Origin: Linanthus parryae
Lineage: Eukaryota > Streptophyta > Magnoliopsida > Ericales > Polemoniaceae
Assembly: GCA_023055425.1 (NCBI GenBank)
Contig: JALGPY010000007.1
Location: 19,168,001-19,232,000, forward strand
DNA length: 64,000 nt
Direction: 5' to 3'
The notes under the pieces were generated by a model that had not been told where the DNA came from, did no database searches, and worked only from the letters and a program-made list of their open reading frames with translations. The position numbers and the translations under genes are program-made. Below, piece by piece: positions 41,159-53,518 of this stretch (the stretch's first letter is position 1; the number at the start of each line of letters is the position of its first letter).

Positions 41159-42418
41159 GGTAATTTACACAAAGCACCCTCCAGTTATAGTAAATGGGCA
41201 TTGGGTACCCCTACTGTTTGCCAATTGACAGGAGATACCCTTAATTTAGACAGACTCGAATAAAAAATGGGTAAGTACGACAAAGACCAATCTACCCATG
41301 ATTTGTTGGTTCATTTAAGACTTCAATAATGTTATTGCGAGAAATTTTTTAGTGCTCCAAAAGAGCATCACATGGTGCTCTACAACCAGTGAGTGTCTAC
41401 CAGACACTGTCAATTTGTTTAAGTGTTCCATTTTCATTGGTTGTAGAGCACCACGTGGTGCTCTAATGGAGCACTAAAAAAATTCTATGTTATTGCCACC
41501 GAATAAACCCCTACGTGACTCTCCGACGGCGATGGATGAAAAAAGATGGAGATTTAATCAATCTACCGCAACTTATAGAAAGCACTAAACTCGGATGAAA
41601 AAATATCGCATGTATCTAAACTTCATCTCTGCAAGTCTAAGAAACTGAGTCATCCAATAGATGCGCAAAAAAACGTTTTAGGTGGGTTCAGGACGGCACA
41701 TAATTCAGTTGACATAGAGAGAGGGAAATACGCAAACAAAAAAGTCATTTTAATTTATTCTATTTTGTAATTTATTTAAGATGTTGCTAGATAGTAATAG
41801 AATTGTGTGTGTTTGCTACTTATTTCTTTGTATCGTATGCATTTTTCTTCTGTTGACAAACACTTTTTTTATTATATTACAGCAAGTTGAATGTTTGATT
41901 TTTTTTAATTCAAAGCTTGAATGTAAAAAACTTGGGTTGTATTAACTACTCTAATCCTTAACGAAAAAATAACTACTATAATCCTCTTTATTTTACCTTC
42001 GAATAATTTTCGATGATATTATTCAGTTTGACTTTAAAAAATTATTATCATTCAACAAACTACATATTGATGTTAATATAATTATTTTTCTAAATAAAAC
42101 TTATCACTCAGTGTTGGTTTTCATTGTCGACAAATTTACCTTTTGACAACAACAAAATATGACCTATAATAATTTTTAACCATCCATAGAGAGATAAAAG
42201 AGTCATACAATTTAGTGGTATAAGTAGTAGTATCGAAGTTTCTAAATGTTAAAAAGGGCATTATATATCACTAGAGGACATAATAGGCATGAACCAAACA
42301 CCCAAAGGTGTACCCCACTGCCAACTCGCAAAAAAGCGTTGTTCCATATCAATTGACAAACAGTAAGGGTGTGCATTGCATATTTACCTAAACTTATGGA
42401 TAATAAGTGTAAATTACC
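41159..42418. mobile_element. Nested related Mutator-like element (inner)
   Basis: Starts GGTAATTTACACAAAGCACC and ends GTGTAAATTACC. Inner repeats TACTGTTTGCCAATTGACAG and, on the other strand, TACTGTTTGTCAATTGATAT are paired. The flanks AATATTTAGAG (before) and AATATTCAGGG (after) match at 9 of 11 positions, a decayed target repeat. It therefore jumped into a relative of itself. Confidence 0.75.
41347..41479. mobile_element. Small palindromic foldback MITE, third nesting level
   Basis: Two arms of about 43 bp are near-perfect inverted repeats (TTTTAGTGCTCCAAAAGAGC ... on the left and its complement on the right), separated by about 45 bp. AAATT flanks both sides (41342-41346 and 41480-41484). 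The arms contain GCACCACGTGGTGC, itself a palindrome. Confidence 0.75.
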
Positions 42419-42632
42419 AATATTCAGGGGCAAAATGGGAATAAAAAATACCCCAAAAGTGAACCCCACTATCACTTAACGGTTTCCTAACGGAAATAGA
42501 CGGAGGGGTATAATTTGTAATTATTATTGCACAAAATAAGGGTGTCCCCTGTCAATTGATGAACAGTAAGGGTAGGAATTGCCTATTTACATAAACCCGA
42601 GGGTGCAAACTGTAAATTACCCGTTATGCTGG

Positions 42633-42959
42633 CCTTTCTTATTACTAGTATACTTATAATAGTATCTATACAGCATTGACTATATCGTCAATCTTTCTAA
42701 ATTACATGTTTCAAAAAAATAAAAAAAAATATTTCTAAATTACATGGTCCTAGGATGCCTCTTCTACTACTTGGTCGAAAGTACAGACTCTAATTGTTCT
42801 TATTAAAAGAAACAGAAAGTAAAAAAAATAAGAAAACAATAAATACAGACTTATTGACAGATAGCCGACTGAAAGCAAAAATGATTTGGAAGAAAGTTTT
42901 GTACGTAGATGATCCCCGTAAAGCAATATCCCCCCCCCCTCCCCCATCGTTGGCGCATC
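42633..42959. other. Spacer with C-rich run
   Basis: AT-rich sequence ending in CCCCCCCCCCTCCCCC at about 42930. No gene seen. Confidence 0.4.
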
Positions 42960-43176
42960 GTTTTATTTATGCTACACTTGGCGAATTTGAGGAGGTTAAC
43001 TGATTAACAAAACGATTCAAGAACATTTCAATCTTTTCACAATGTTGCATACTAATTTTACCATTACATCGTTATAGAAAGAAAAACAAGTTTGGGTATC
43101 ATTTTGCTAGTCAAAACATATATATCCTCAAATTGGTAGCGAAAACCAGCAAGACACACTCTGGGACACAGGGAGT
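42960..43176. mobile_element. Probable Stowaway MITE, left end missing
   Basis: The right end CACTCTGGGACACAGGGAGTA looks like a Stowaway terminus, and the inner GCATCGTTTT / AAAACGATTC and CATTTTGCTAGTCAAAAC blocks resemble the MITEs at 15929, 17437 and 37696. A matching left TIR is not present, so it is truncated. Confidence 0.45.
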
Positions 43177-43405
43177 ATGTACACATATTTGCCTATAGCT
43201 CCTCTGTAGTTTAGGGTGGTTATTTGGGTCGGAGAGATTGTGAGAGGAATTACTATCTCGCAGTCTGGAAAAAAAATGATTATCTCACAATCTCATACAA
43301 ATCCGAGTCTCTATTTAAAAAATAGGGTTTCAGATTGCTTAAAACTGGAACTTTAATTTTTCAAACATGCTTCCAGATTTGTGTACATGGGGCTGCATAT
43401 TTGGC

Positions 43406-43877
43406 TGTTGAAGGAAGGGGATGATCTATCACATACAGATCTACAACATGAATTATAGCGGAAGATTCATGTGTTTACCTTGTCTTCCTTAGCTCCTATG
43501 CACAGCGGATGATCGTAGGATGCTTGCTTTCACGTGCTCGTCTTGCTCCCACAGTCTGGCTCGAATCACTAGGACGAAAGCTCTGATCCACACCAAGTTC
43601 CACCCAATGGAGGCTAGTTGAAGAGAGAGTCTAGGGTTTACTGTATTATGATCAGCACATGATCTCTACAGTATTGTGTATTATTATGTCTCTAGCACAC
43701 ATAATAATCTAGGAGGCTGTCTCCTTATATAGACAGACTTATACCTAATTGCAACGTTACCCCCTAGGGTTGATGTCCTTGCTACTAACCCCATAAGGTT
43801 TGAGCTTGTCTCACCTAAACCCATAAGTTTAGGATAATTGCATTGTGCACCCCACATGGGCGCACATAATGCTAACA
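43406..43877 (-). repeat. 3' LTR of the old minus-strand copia
   Basis: On the minus strand it starts TGTTAGCATTATGTGCGCCC at 43877, ends CTTCAACA at 43406, and has a TATATAAG promoter box near 43714. Directly before it in element direction (43878-43891) is GTGCGAGTGGGAGA, a typical copia polypurine tract. Confidence 0.8.
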
Positions 43878-46483
43878 TCTCCCACTCGCACAGTGGGGTT
43901 GCACAAATACAGTAGTTCTAGTCTCCCTCAATCTCCAACTATTATCATCTGCCAAAGTGTTATGTGGCCTTGGTGTGTGACTGTGAGAGAACTTGCATTT
44001 CGGGAGATCCATACTCTAAACTCATACGAGACGAGCTAGCAGCAGGCGCACTCAACCCTCAAGAAATAATGCAATACATATATATATATATATATATATC
44101 TCGTATCCCCCAGATTCTGTCTATTGTCATCTCATAGACCATGAGCACCTACCTTGTCCCGAAGGTCGTACATCAATGAGTCTATATCTCCTTTATTACA
44201 TTCATATCCTGCATGATCCCATAAGATCTTGTAGGTGGGCCCAATGAAAGTGATAAAGAGCGATGCAATTAGAATCTTCCTTTCCATCCATTGTCGTTTT
44301 GATTCGGAGTCAGCTGCTTTCCTAGCAATGTCCTGGTAGGCCGAATCATTCATAGCCGTGAGGTGTCACGCTAAAGTAGCACCACCGAACCGTCTCTCCC
44401 CGACATGGATAAAAGTACTAAGGGTATACAGTGTCAATCATTCTTATATGATCGACGAGGCTCACACGGCGAGGAAACTCAGGGACTAGTTCTACTCGCC
44501 ACCTCATGTCACTCATCAGCACGCGTTATCTCATAAGATGTGCGCCATAGTGTTTGGACTCTATCAGAGCACATGTCCTATCCCATAGGGACCACTATAC
44601 AGATGTAAGTCCAACAGCCCATATGACTATTAACCCGAGTACTGAGTGTTGCACATATGCAATCGAAATCAGTTCTCTCATCTGGCTTTCTCTACGCAGA
44701 CTATAGATGGTTCGGGGTAGTAACCATGCTCGAATGGCCATAATCCAATCTCACCTTGGAACTTATTCAAATGCGACAAATGAATCCGTCTGACAGGGTC
44801 TTACACTATTGATTGATGTCCAGCTCTTGTCATAGGCCATGCGCCTCATATGACAGGAGTCATCATATCATAGGCTTCTAGCGCTTGTCGGGATTCTGTC
44901 TCATCTCCTACTCACCTAGACAATCCAGGATGTTGTAAAGGCGGTTGCTCGTGTGAGAGAGTCAACCTAGTGTCCGCGCGACATGTTCTATGCTAGTACA
45001 GGATATGTAAACAACATGTAGCATAACAAATCCAATTAAAATCCAATTATCAATGTCTCATATGCTCACCAATCATATCGCTAGTGATCGACTACCGAGT
45101 CCCAATTTTCTAAAGCAATCCACAAAGACGACTCTTATGTGGTTTAGGAATGGGAGGTGCCTACATTATTGGCCCGTAGTCGATCTATTCCAAGATTACT
45201 CTTTAGGTAGTTATTTCACCTTTTGTGAAAACAGTACCCTTTTCTATATGTTTGGCCTTGTCAAAAGTACTGTAGTCGTATGCTAGCACTACAGGTTGGT
45301 TGACAGCTCATAAGCTTATCAGAAACCTTTTTATCCAAACATATTTCTGTCCGGTGACAGAACAGGCAATCGTGCTTCGCTTCCATGATCGATGGAGCGG
45401 ACTAATACAGTTGTGCAACACTTATGCTGCTGTTCCATGCGATGTCATCTAGCATGGACTATAGCCTGAGTCGGATCAACGTGTATCTAGGTCCCCACCC
45501 TAGTCAGCATGCATAGCTGGCTAGTCGAAGCATCATCTCCGATTGTTATAACACGTGATCCTTCGTACAGAGTATCCTTTTGGTTGCAATCTAGTGTCTT
45601 AAGTTAGATTTCCTGAAATCCACTCTTCCGATTGCATAAGGTTTGTGGGATCTCAGTATATACCATAGTATATAGCAGACTCACACTGCATCGGGCACTT
45701 TGGTCATTTGGCCAATCTTGTATGGTGTCTTCTAGGGCACATATTCAGGCTCGTAAAATCCTGCAGCGAGTTATAGGAGTATCACATGGCATTGGGTCCA
45801 GTACATGGAATCGTTCAGAGTATCTTCTTGTTGTCCGCCTTATGCGTCAATATAAGAAGTCCTATTGAACAAACGAGAGTGCATCTCGCCCTACTTATAT
45901 CCTTCGTCACAAATCGAAAGGGTAACCACCCTATAGTGGATGTGAAATAGTCCTTAGACTCTCCTGGAAATAGTGTGTCATCGATGATAAGTGACGTGTT
46001 CATCTACTCTCTACGACCGAGAGTGATATGCAGCGGTTTTCATCCATTGATAAAATACTGCTGACTTAGAGGACTAATTAAGATCACACATATGCTTAAT
46101 TAGCTTGCACCTATTTGTGCATCCGATCTTACATCTCGAAACCCTGTGACCGAGTCATACAGATCACCTCTCTGATTTCTCTATTGAGAAATTCAGTCGT
46201 CACGTTTATCGAGAATGGAGCCTTATTTCCATCATCACAACTATTACCGATATCTCTGCAAGTCGTATGCCTTACTATGCTTCCGTCTGTGTCACTCTGA
46301 TTGACCTTGGAAATCCATCTATTTCCAATAGTCTGACATCCAGTCGGAAAAGTCAACCTAGCCTTAAACTTGGTTGGTCTTTTACAGACTCTAGCTTTTC
46401 CTGTAAAGCCTACTTTTCATTCTTCATAATTAGGGAACGATAAGGCATAGTATTCTATCCTATCGTTTATGCAAGGTGATCCT
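43878..46483 (-). pseudogene. Degenerate copia pol (reverse transcriptase to 3' end), minus strand
   Basis: The clearest block is near 46356-46280: TGCQTIGNRWISKVNQSDTD, matching the start of copia reverse transcriptase (normally CKWVYKVKRNSDGSIARYKA). A LSRxxRxxxHPG-like RNase H-proximal segment may lie near 44930-44990. Frames are heavily broken. A TA microsatellite occupies about 44078-44098. The other half of this element lies beyond the inserted gypsy, at 61518 onward. Confidence 0.65.
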
Positions 46484-47110
46484 TGTGCACAAGAGATTCC
46501 GGCGGGGAGACCTCCGTGTACACAGTGTGTAGTGGATCAGGGATCGCACAGGAAGAGAGGGGTTGTGTGTAGGGAGGGAGTAAGGCAGTAGCAATGTCTG
46601 AGAGAGAGACAGAGGTTTGGCAGAGCTTCCGCGTGTGGCAAGTGTGTTCTCCTCCGTATGGAAAGGTTGACGATCTATATATACTGGAGAACATGACCGT
46701 TGTAGTGTGGTTAATGCGCCCATTGATGGCGGCTTAATTAGCTTAACCATAACGGCACGTTCGTCCGAGTAGATAGGGACCGTTACAGCACGTGGTGCGC
46801 GAATACCGGAACCGTTACGAGGTTGACCGGGTTTGACCGGATTGACCGGGTGTATGGAGCTCGTGCCATAAATCTCTCAAAACAGTTACTAAAGGTCGCG
46901 TGCGGGCTTGGCTCGCACGCGACAGGGCTTACTCTAGCCTCCAAACCACAAAGTCCCTACAAGTTCCGTGCAGTGGTATGCGAGGGCTCTGTCTCGCAGC
47001 CCCCACATGGATCAGCTCGGATGGTGATCCGGTGTGTGTGGAGCACAATATGGTGTGCTGGATGGCCGCCACGTGGCCAAGATCTGTCAGCTCAGAAAGC
47101 AGTATCTACA
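46484..47110 (-). repeat. 3' LTR of the Tat gypsy
   Basis: 627 bp. In element direction it starts TGTAGATACTGC and ends TTGTGCACA. It has a TATATATA box (about 46675-46683, minus strand) and a transcribed end about 200 bp long. Confidence 0.95.
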
Positions 47111-47124
47111 TTAGCCCCCTTTCT
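47111..47124 (-). promoter_or_regulatory. Polypurine tract of the Tat gypsy
   Basis: Minus-strand AGAAAGGGGGCTAA ends directly at the 3' LTR. It would prime plus-strand DNA synthesis. Confidence 0.75.
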
Positions 47125-47798
47125 GCGCGTGAAGACTCATAGCCGTATAGACTTCCATGCGCGGAAACCAACATACGCGTAGCCGCCACGCACCAATTCA
47201 AATACGGGTAAGTTCAGCCCCCGTGCGTGTCATTAGGACCTAAAACCCCTAGAGTCGTGCCGTCTGACCTTTAGGGTTTTAGGCGTGACGTCAGCTTGTC
47301 CTGTGATTGCGCGATTCGACGGTGACGGTTGCGATTCGACTATCGAAAGGATGCAACCCTTCATTGTTTTGGATAAATACCTTGTATCCCCCATTATTGC
47401 AAAGCATCACTTATTTCTCTTAAAGTGAATGGTACCCGGAGATCTTCGAGAGCAGATCCAGATAATCAATCACCAGTTCAGAACTGCAATCCGTGTTCTT
47501 CAATTGTGCACATCCAAGCAGGCTTCAAGAAAACAAGGTTGGCCTCGTTTACTTTTGATTTAAGATACCAGTGTTTGCCTTGAACTGCGTTGAATCTGTA
47601 AACCCATGAAATTTGTGAAGAGGCCTTGATCTTTGAACCCGCTTTGCTTTAATCCTTCAACAATATGAGATCTTGCAACTCCCCGATTTCTGAAATTGAT
47701 ACCAGAACTGTTCGTCTTCCTTTGCATAGATCTTGAATTTCAAAATTCAAACTGAAGTGTGGTATTTCTCCCCCCTTTTTTCTTGCTCTTCCGCAGGA
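47125..47798 (+). other. Upstream region of the antisense gene
   Basis: Lies between the 3' LTR and the plus-strand ORF. A GATAAATACC stretch at about 47370 could act as a TATA box. A CTTCCGCAG acceptor-like site directly before the ATG (47788-47796) suggests an intron in the 5' untranslated region. No protein is encoded. Confidence 0.4.
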
Positions 47799-50700
47799 AT
47801 GGCCAAGACAAGAGTAACCAGACCCGTCAAGGAAGATGAAGAGATACCCGACCTTCCGCAGGCCTTGTGGCGAAAAGCCCCCTTTTTAGGCGGCAAAGAT
47901 TTCTACCATGCGAGGGTAAAGGCGAAGAGGATGCCTGATCCTGTCCCAGTTGAGCGATTGCTGACGCTAACTCGCCCAGTTAACTCAGCCTTGCTCGAGT
48001 TGATTGGTTCCGAGGATGTGGTTCGATTGGGAATCGAGAACGGGCACTTCCCATATACTGCGATTTCTACCCAGGCGTTCGTCCAGAAATTGGACTATAT
48101 GGACGAGTGGATCGACCACGTGTTGGATCATCACGCCGCGATTCTTGATGAAGCCGGCGTATACTTTGCTATCCGTGCTATGAAGGGTGCTGCCGTGAAG
48201 CTGGATAAATCCATGCTTCTAGACCTTCTGTCCCGTTACTCGCCTGCGACTCACACGTTCCATTTTGCTGAGTTCGAGGCTGCCCCCACACTCGAGGACG
48301 TTCAAATGCTGTACGAGCTTTCCCCTATGGGCGAGGTGGACCCTTTGAGTCCCTTGAGGACATCTGCGGAAATTGCTTTATACACGCAGATGGAGGAATG
48401 CTTAGCAGAGGTAAAGAAAATCTCCACTCGGTGGACCACTACAAAGCCTCTTCCGAACTGGCAGCTGGTTGATACGTCTGCGAAGAATACCTGGAACAAA
48501 TGGTTGCAGTACTTCTTCCGAGACTATGCGAACAGTAGCATCACTAAGAAACTTCTGAGTGAGGACCCGGAGGCCGAGAATTACGTAGAGGGTAAAGGCT
48601 ATCATTTGACCCTTTGTGCTTTTCTCTGTGCTTGGCTGTCGATGTACTTGATTGATGGTCACCCCCATGACGGAGTCTTCTACCATGTGTTGCCACTTGC
48701 TGTGAGGCTAGCCCTTGGCCAGAGAGTCGCACTCGGACCCTTGGTCTTGGGCACGCTGTACTATAGACTTGATCAGCTGGTTCTAGCTATGAAGGAGTCG
48801 CGTGGCCGCCTCGATGTACTGACCTTTGTCAATATTTCTTTTTTGACAATGTGGGTTTTCGAGCGGTGGCCGTCTTATGCTCCAACTGCTCTCAAACTTG
48901 ACAAGTGGTGTCCCCCGGGCGAGACGGAAGCGCGCAACAGCAGAAGAGCTGCGAGATGGTTCGGAGCAAGCAACACCAAGTGCGTTTGGAGTTTGATATG
49001 CGACAAGCGGAAGGAGTTTACCGCCAGGCCCTATGCCACTCGCATTGAGAATGTGCGATGGTTTCCAAAGCTGTACCCCTCTAAAGGCATGGTCTTTTCA
49101 GAAGAGCTTCTCTTTGAAGGAGGACCTCATTTTCATGAGCGCTACCGCGAGTTCTTTTGCTGGTGTCTGCGAGGTTCCCTTCCTGCTCTCGCAGAGCATA
49201 TTCGTGAGCTCGCGCCGAGGTATGAAAAGCTTACCGTGGACGTTGACCCCACTCGAGTTTCTCCTCAGTTTGGTTTCGATGCGGTGGCCCCATCGATCTG
49301 GCCCCAGTCCATTATCAGAGGATGTTACAAGCGCTTGCTAACAAAGGAGTGCAAGACGGTCTTCATGAACAATCTGCCCTTTGAGCAGCCTGCGGGAACC
49401 CGCGAGGGTGGTTGTTCCCAAAACTGGCTCGCATACTGGATTGCCCAGCAAACGAGGATCGAGACGGAGTCGGCCGCGCAGCCAGGTAGAGCTCCCTTGA
49501 TCAAAAGAAATTCTTTTCCGTTTCGCCCCACTTGCAGTCTGAGCGAGTCTGAGTATGGTTGCTACTCACTGTTGGATCGTGAGAACCATTTGTGTCCTGA
49601 TGTCATTCTGAAGGAACAAGTCGCCGCAGTTAAGAAGGGCGACACGCAGGTCGTCAGATATAGCAAGGCTTTTGCTGAGGTAAGCAATTTCTTCGCGTGC
49701 GTTAAGCTTCTTGATTTCCTTATGCTGACACTTTTATTCTGTACTGTTGTAGTGTCATGTGCGGAGATTCGCAGCTGGTGATCGCTCCAAGTCGCTGGTT
49801 AACACCATTGTTGCCACCAGAAGACAAAAGCAGCCGTTCCGGCTTTCATGGAGGATGGACGCTGAGGTTGAAACAAAGGTCCGCGCAGTCATGAATGCTT
49901 TTGCTGACTCGCTGATAGACAATCCTCCGGCTCCGTCTCCTCCTGGAGATGACCCGTCCCCTCCAGCGACTGCGGCGCCGAGAGTGAAGAGACCTAGGCA
50001 AAAGGGAATTACAATTTCTTCCCCTAGAAGTGCTCCCGCTTCTCCTCCAGTGAGGTCCCTTTCTATCAAGGACAAAGGCAAAGGTCGCATGCCCAGCAAA
50101 GTGCGGAAAGAGCTCGCAGTTGAGACTTTCGTTCCATTCAATCAAGAGGAAGAGGAAGAGAGGCAGGAGCCCCAAGCAAGTGATGAAGAAGAAGAAGCAA
50201 CAGTTGTGATGCATGAGGAAGAATCAGGAGGTACCTCCGTCGCATTTCCTTTCCCGTTATCGTAACTTCTTTGCACTTCTTTTCTTAAACCAATCGTATA
50301 TTCGCAGATGATGATGATGAAACCATTGGTGGCCTTATGGCCAAGAGACAAAAGGGAGATGCCCATTCTGGCATTCCAGATGATCCCATAAGCGAGGACG
50401 TTCTTGCTGAGTCCCGGAAGACAGCCGCGGAGGCTGCTGAGAGAAGAAAGCGGCGGGAAGAGGAGGAGCTCGAACGTGTGAAACAGCGGAGCCTCGAAGA
50501 GCGGCATGTTGACGACTTGGCGCGTCCAGTTGACGAGGAAGACGAGCTTCCCGAAGAAGTGGCTCGTCATGCGGAGGAGGAAAAGGAGGTTCCAGAAGAG
50601 GATGCAGCAGCCTTGGAGCAAGTCCAAGCAGACTTTGAAGAAATCGCAGGCGGCGATAAAGGTGAGATCTTCAATCTCGCAGTAACTTATAGAGATGTTA

Positions 50701-52088
50701 TTGTGGGTGCGTTAAAGCATGGTGTGTCAAAGGCTGACATCCGCCGTTGGTTAGTAAGCAAATGCGGAGAACCCTCAGGTAATTATTTAAGTGATACGCA
50801 TGTACTAGGCTTTAGCAACTTGAGGCAGAATCATGACTGGTTTATTCGCATCCCAGGTCACGCTTCTCTTAAAGACTTGCTTAGTGAGGACACACTGATA
50901 GGGCATGGTTCCACGTCCTTAGTGTATGATGAGGATACCTCAATCCCACCTTCGCGTGGAGGTGCTTACTCTTAGCTTTAGTAAAGATAGCAAAATAACT
51001 TATAGCGCAAGTTACCTCATATCATCGCATTTAATGTCGCAGGTCATGCTGAGGAACCTGTGCTGGAGCAGAGAGGTCAGCCTTCTGCGTCCTATGTTCC
51101 GGTTCTGAGCTCCCATACCGAGAAGCCTGTCGCGGCTGCTGAGCATGCAAGTGAGCCTCTCGAGGGCATCATCGAACTCTCCGATGATGCTGAAGCAGAT
51201 GCTGTGCTGATGGGTGAAGATGTCCATACCGGTGCAGAGGAAGTAAGGACAAGTGCTGCTAATGCTTTCGCATCTGAGAGCGTTCTTCGCCAAGCGACTT
51301 CGGCTGTCCCTTCGCCTCCGGCGATGACTGAGCCAGAGGCACCCATTCCTGCGTGGAGCTTTTGGGGCTCGCAGGTTGGGAATGCAGTCGCAGCTGGTGC
51401 GGCCTACATTCTTCCTCCCGACTACGAGAGATTAGAGCTCGCAGCTGATAGGAGAGCTATGGAGCGAGGACAGTCTTCGACCACCCCGGCAGCGCGCATT
51501 CCTTCTCTTCATGAGATTCTGGAAGGAACTGGTAAGCAAAGCTTTACTGTTCGCATTTTGCATTATTTACTTGCGAGTTTGACATCGTAACTTGGCTTTG
51601 ACGTCTCTTCAGGTTTGAAGCAAACCGATGTGGACTGGGTGGTTCGAATGCGCCTCACCTACCCGCAATCGTTTGTGAGATCTCTGGAGATAGGGCCCTT
51701 TGACAGGAGGCTGTTCCTTACTGAGGCCATTTGGATATTGGAGCAGCTGTTTGCGGCTACGCCTGCGACCATTTCTGTCCAGAGTGTCGAACTGCTATGT
51801 GGCATGTGCCAGAATCTCGTGACCAAAGTCCAAGGCAGACTGGGCTTCAAGTTTCTTATGAATAGAGTCACGCTGATTCGCGCAGCCGTAACTTTGAAGC
51901 TCGGCCACCAGAATCTCGCAGCTGAGAAGCAGAAGGTGGAGCAGCAAAAGCTAAAAGTTGATGAAGCTCTGAAGCTCTATCATGAGATGAATGCCAGGTG
52001 CGAGCAATTGAAGCAAGAAGTGGAACAAGTAGAGAAGCTGAGCCATCAGTTCGAGCCCCAAGACTCCTTGATCAAGAATTTGCTTTGA
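47799..52088 (+). CDS. Plant mobile domain protein on the antisense strand of the gypsy
   Basis: Predicted exons 47799-49679, 49753-50230, 50308-50961, 51043-51531 and 51613-52088 have GT-AG borders and matching phases; they total 3,978 nt (1,325 residues). The third exon may be further spliced (donor after 50661, acceptor before 50857), also in phase. Exon 1 carries a plant mobile domain (PF10536 type): AVKLDKSMLLDLLSRYSP, THTFHFAEFEAAPTLEDVQM and a long helical body, near residues 45-480. Exons 2-4 are acidic, Pro/Ser-rich and low-complexity with a basic KRPRQK patch. The last exon ends in a coiled coil (AAEKQKVEQQKLKVDEALK). Plant mobile domains occur in host genes such as MAIN/MAIL and in transposons. 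Here the role is unknown; antisense ORFs at this place are known in Grande and Retand elements. The start at 47799 (MAKTR) is preferred over 47733, which would read across the probable acceptor. Confidence 0.75.
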
Positions 52089-53518
52089 TTTTCGAATTTT
52101 GAAAAATAACAAGAAAATAGCTGAAACATTAATGTAACAAGAAAATAGCTGAAACATTAATGTAATGTTTGGAACATTAATGTAATGTTGCTAGGGTTTC
52201 TCCCCCCCTTTTTTTTAACAACAAACAATGAATTTGCCCGTTTTGCCCTTTCCCGGGATTTGATAGGATATCTCTGTGCATATCCAATTATGACATCATC
52301 AATTGATACTTTGCTTGATTTTCGCGCTAATTTCTCGGCAGATAAGCACGCTTTTGTTGGGAAGTCCATCCGAATCATGACTATCCGTCATTTATTAGGA
52401 TACGCAACTGAATCGTCGTAGCCTTTAGTAGGGTAATTGATTGTTACCGCTTTTCAAGGCGTAAGTGATTGAACTTACCCTCTTTTTGAATTCTGCTGAC
52501 TCATCTTTGGCAACCGAAGAGTCTCTACAGGGTCTATATAAACCCTGTCTTTGCTATTTGGGTTCTTCATCCCAAAAATGTGCTTTGCCGTGAGTCCTTA
52601 CGACTGCTGGCTTCAACGCTTATTTTTCGTTGATTCATGGCAACTTCAAGTTGTGAATCCTGAGTTTGAGCTTTGTGCTGTAGAAATAGTTTCCAAGATC
52701 CACTTTATGAGGCTTATTGCTCTTTATAACCATCATAAAGAAGATGCAGACAATATCTCATGTGTGTTCGAAGAAATTTCTTCGTGTATTATGTGTGCAG
52801 GTCATGTTTCCGGCCGCCTCGTGGCGAGGTGCAGCGCCGAAGTGACCGTGCCACCGTCTCGTAATGAACGGCGGAATTCTCCTCCAGCATCCCTGAAGGA
52901 GGATTTCTTGCCTCTTCGTTCTTGAACTCAGAGGGCTTGCCAATGCCCTTGTCTATCATGACAAGGAATCCATCACCAGAGGAATGACTGCTTCCCCTGT
53001 TTCGCAGGGTAGCATATGTCGGAACAGGAAGTTCCTCCGGTGCCTATCTTGATCAGACAGAGGCTTTTGTCACCCCTTGGGGTCTTGGACGTACCGTTTC
53101 GCAGATCTTGCCGCTAGGGACGTAGCGAATGACAAGCTGATCTCTTCGCGGCAGCATCCCTTTTGCTATAGATCTTTGGCCGCGGATCTGCGTATCGCAT
53201 TGCCGGTGTTAGGACCGGTGGGTTCATCCTTTTCCAGTCGGAATTCCCGCGATGTGTTACTTCATGCTTTTCGAATGTATTGTAAGCCATGTTGGCTGCG
53301 TAGTTAGATTCGAGCTTTTTCGCTTGTAAGCTGCTATCTAGACAGATAAATTGTAAGTCTCTTGACTCATAATGATAAATAGCATTTTGTATCATCTGCT
53401 GCCTCTTTACAACAAAATACAACTTCGCATGCGTTTCAGCATATTTCGCCTCGCATAATGCTACGTAATGGTTTCGCATTTTGGCAATCTGCTACATGGA
53501 TTCGCAGATGTTTTGCTA
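52089..53518. other. Gypsy 3' region without recognised ORF
   Basis: About 1.4 kb between the antisense gene and the minisatellite. ORFs on either strand are short with no motif. A near-tandem AACAAGAAAATAGCTGAAACATTAATGTAA-type repeat lies at 52108-52185. Confidence 0.5.

Larger units (their letters stand above)
40993..42622. mobile_element. Mutator-like element with long terminal inverted repeats (outer)
   Basis: The left end GGGTAATTTACAGTTTG and the right end on the other strand GGGTAATTTACAGTTTG continue as inverted repeats for about 90 bp (TACTGTTCATCAATTGACAG is shared exactly). Flanks GTTATGCTAG (40983-40992) and GTTATGCTGG (42623-42632) are a 9-10-bp target repeat with one mismatch, as in Mutator-like elements. 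No transposase. A related element is nested inside. Confidence 0.85.

Noticed and set aside
46823..47182. Plus-strand ORF in the gypsy LTR, repeated at 61230-61676
   Set aside because: It appears twice only because the LTR is duplicated; no domain, and an LTR promoter region is not expected to code for protein.
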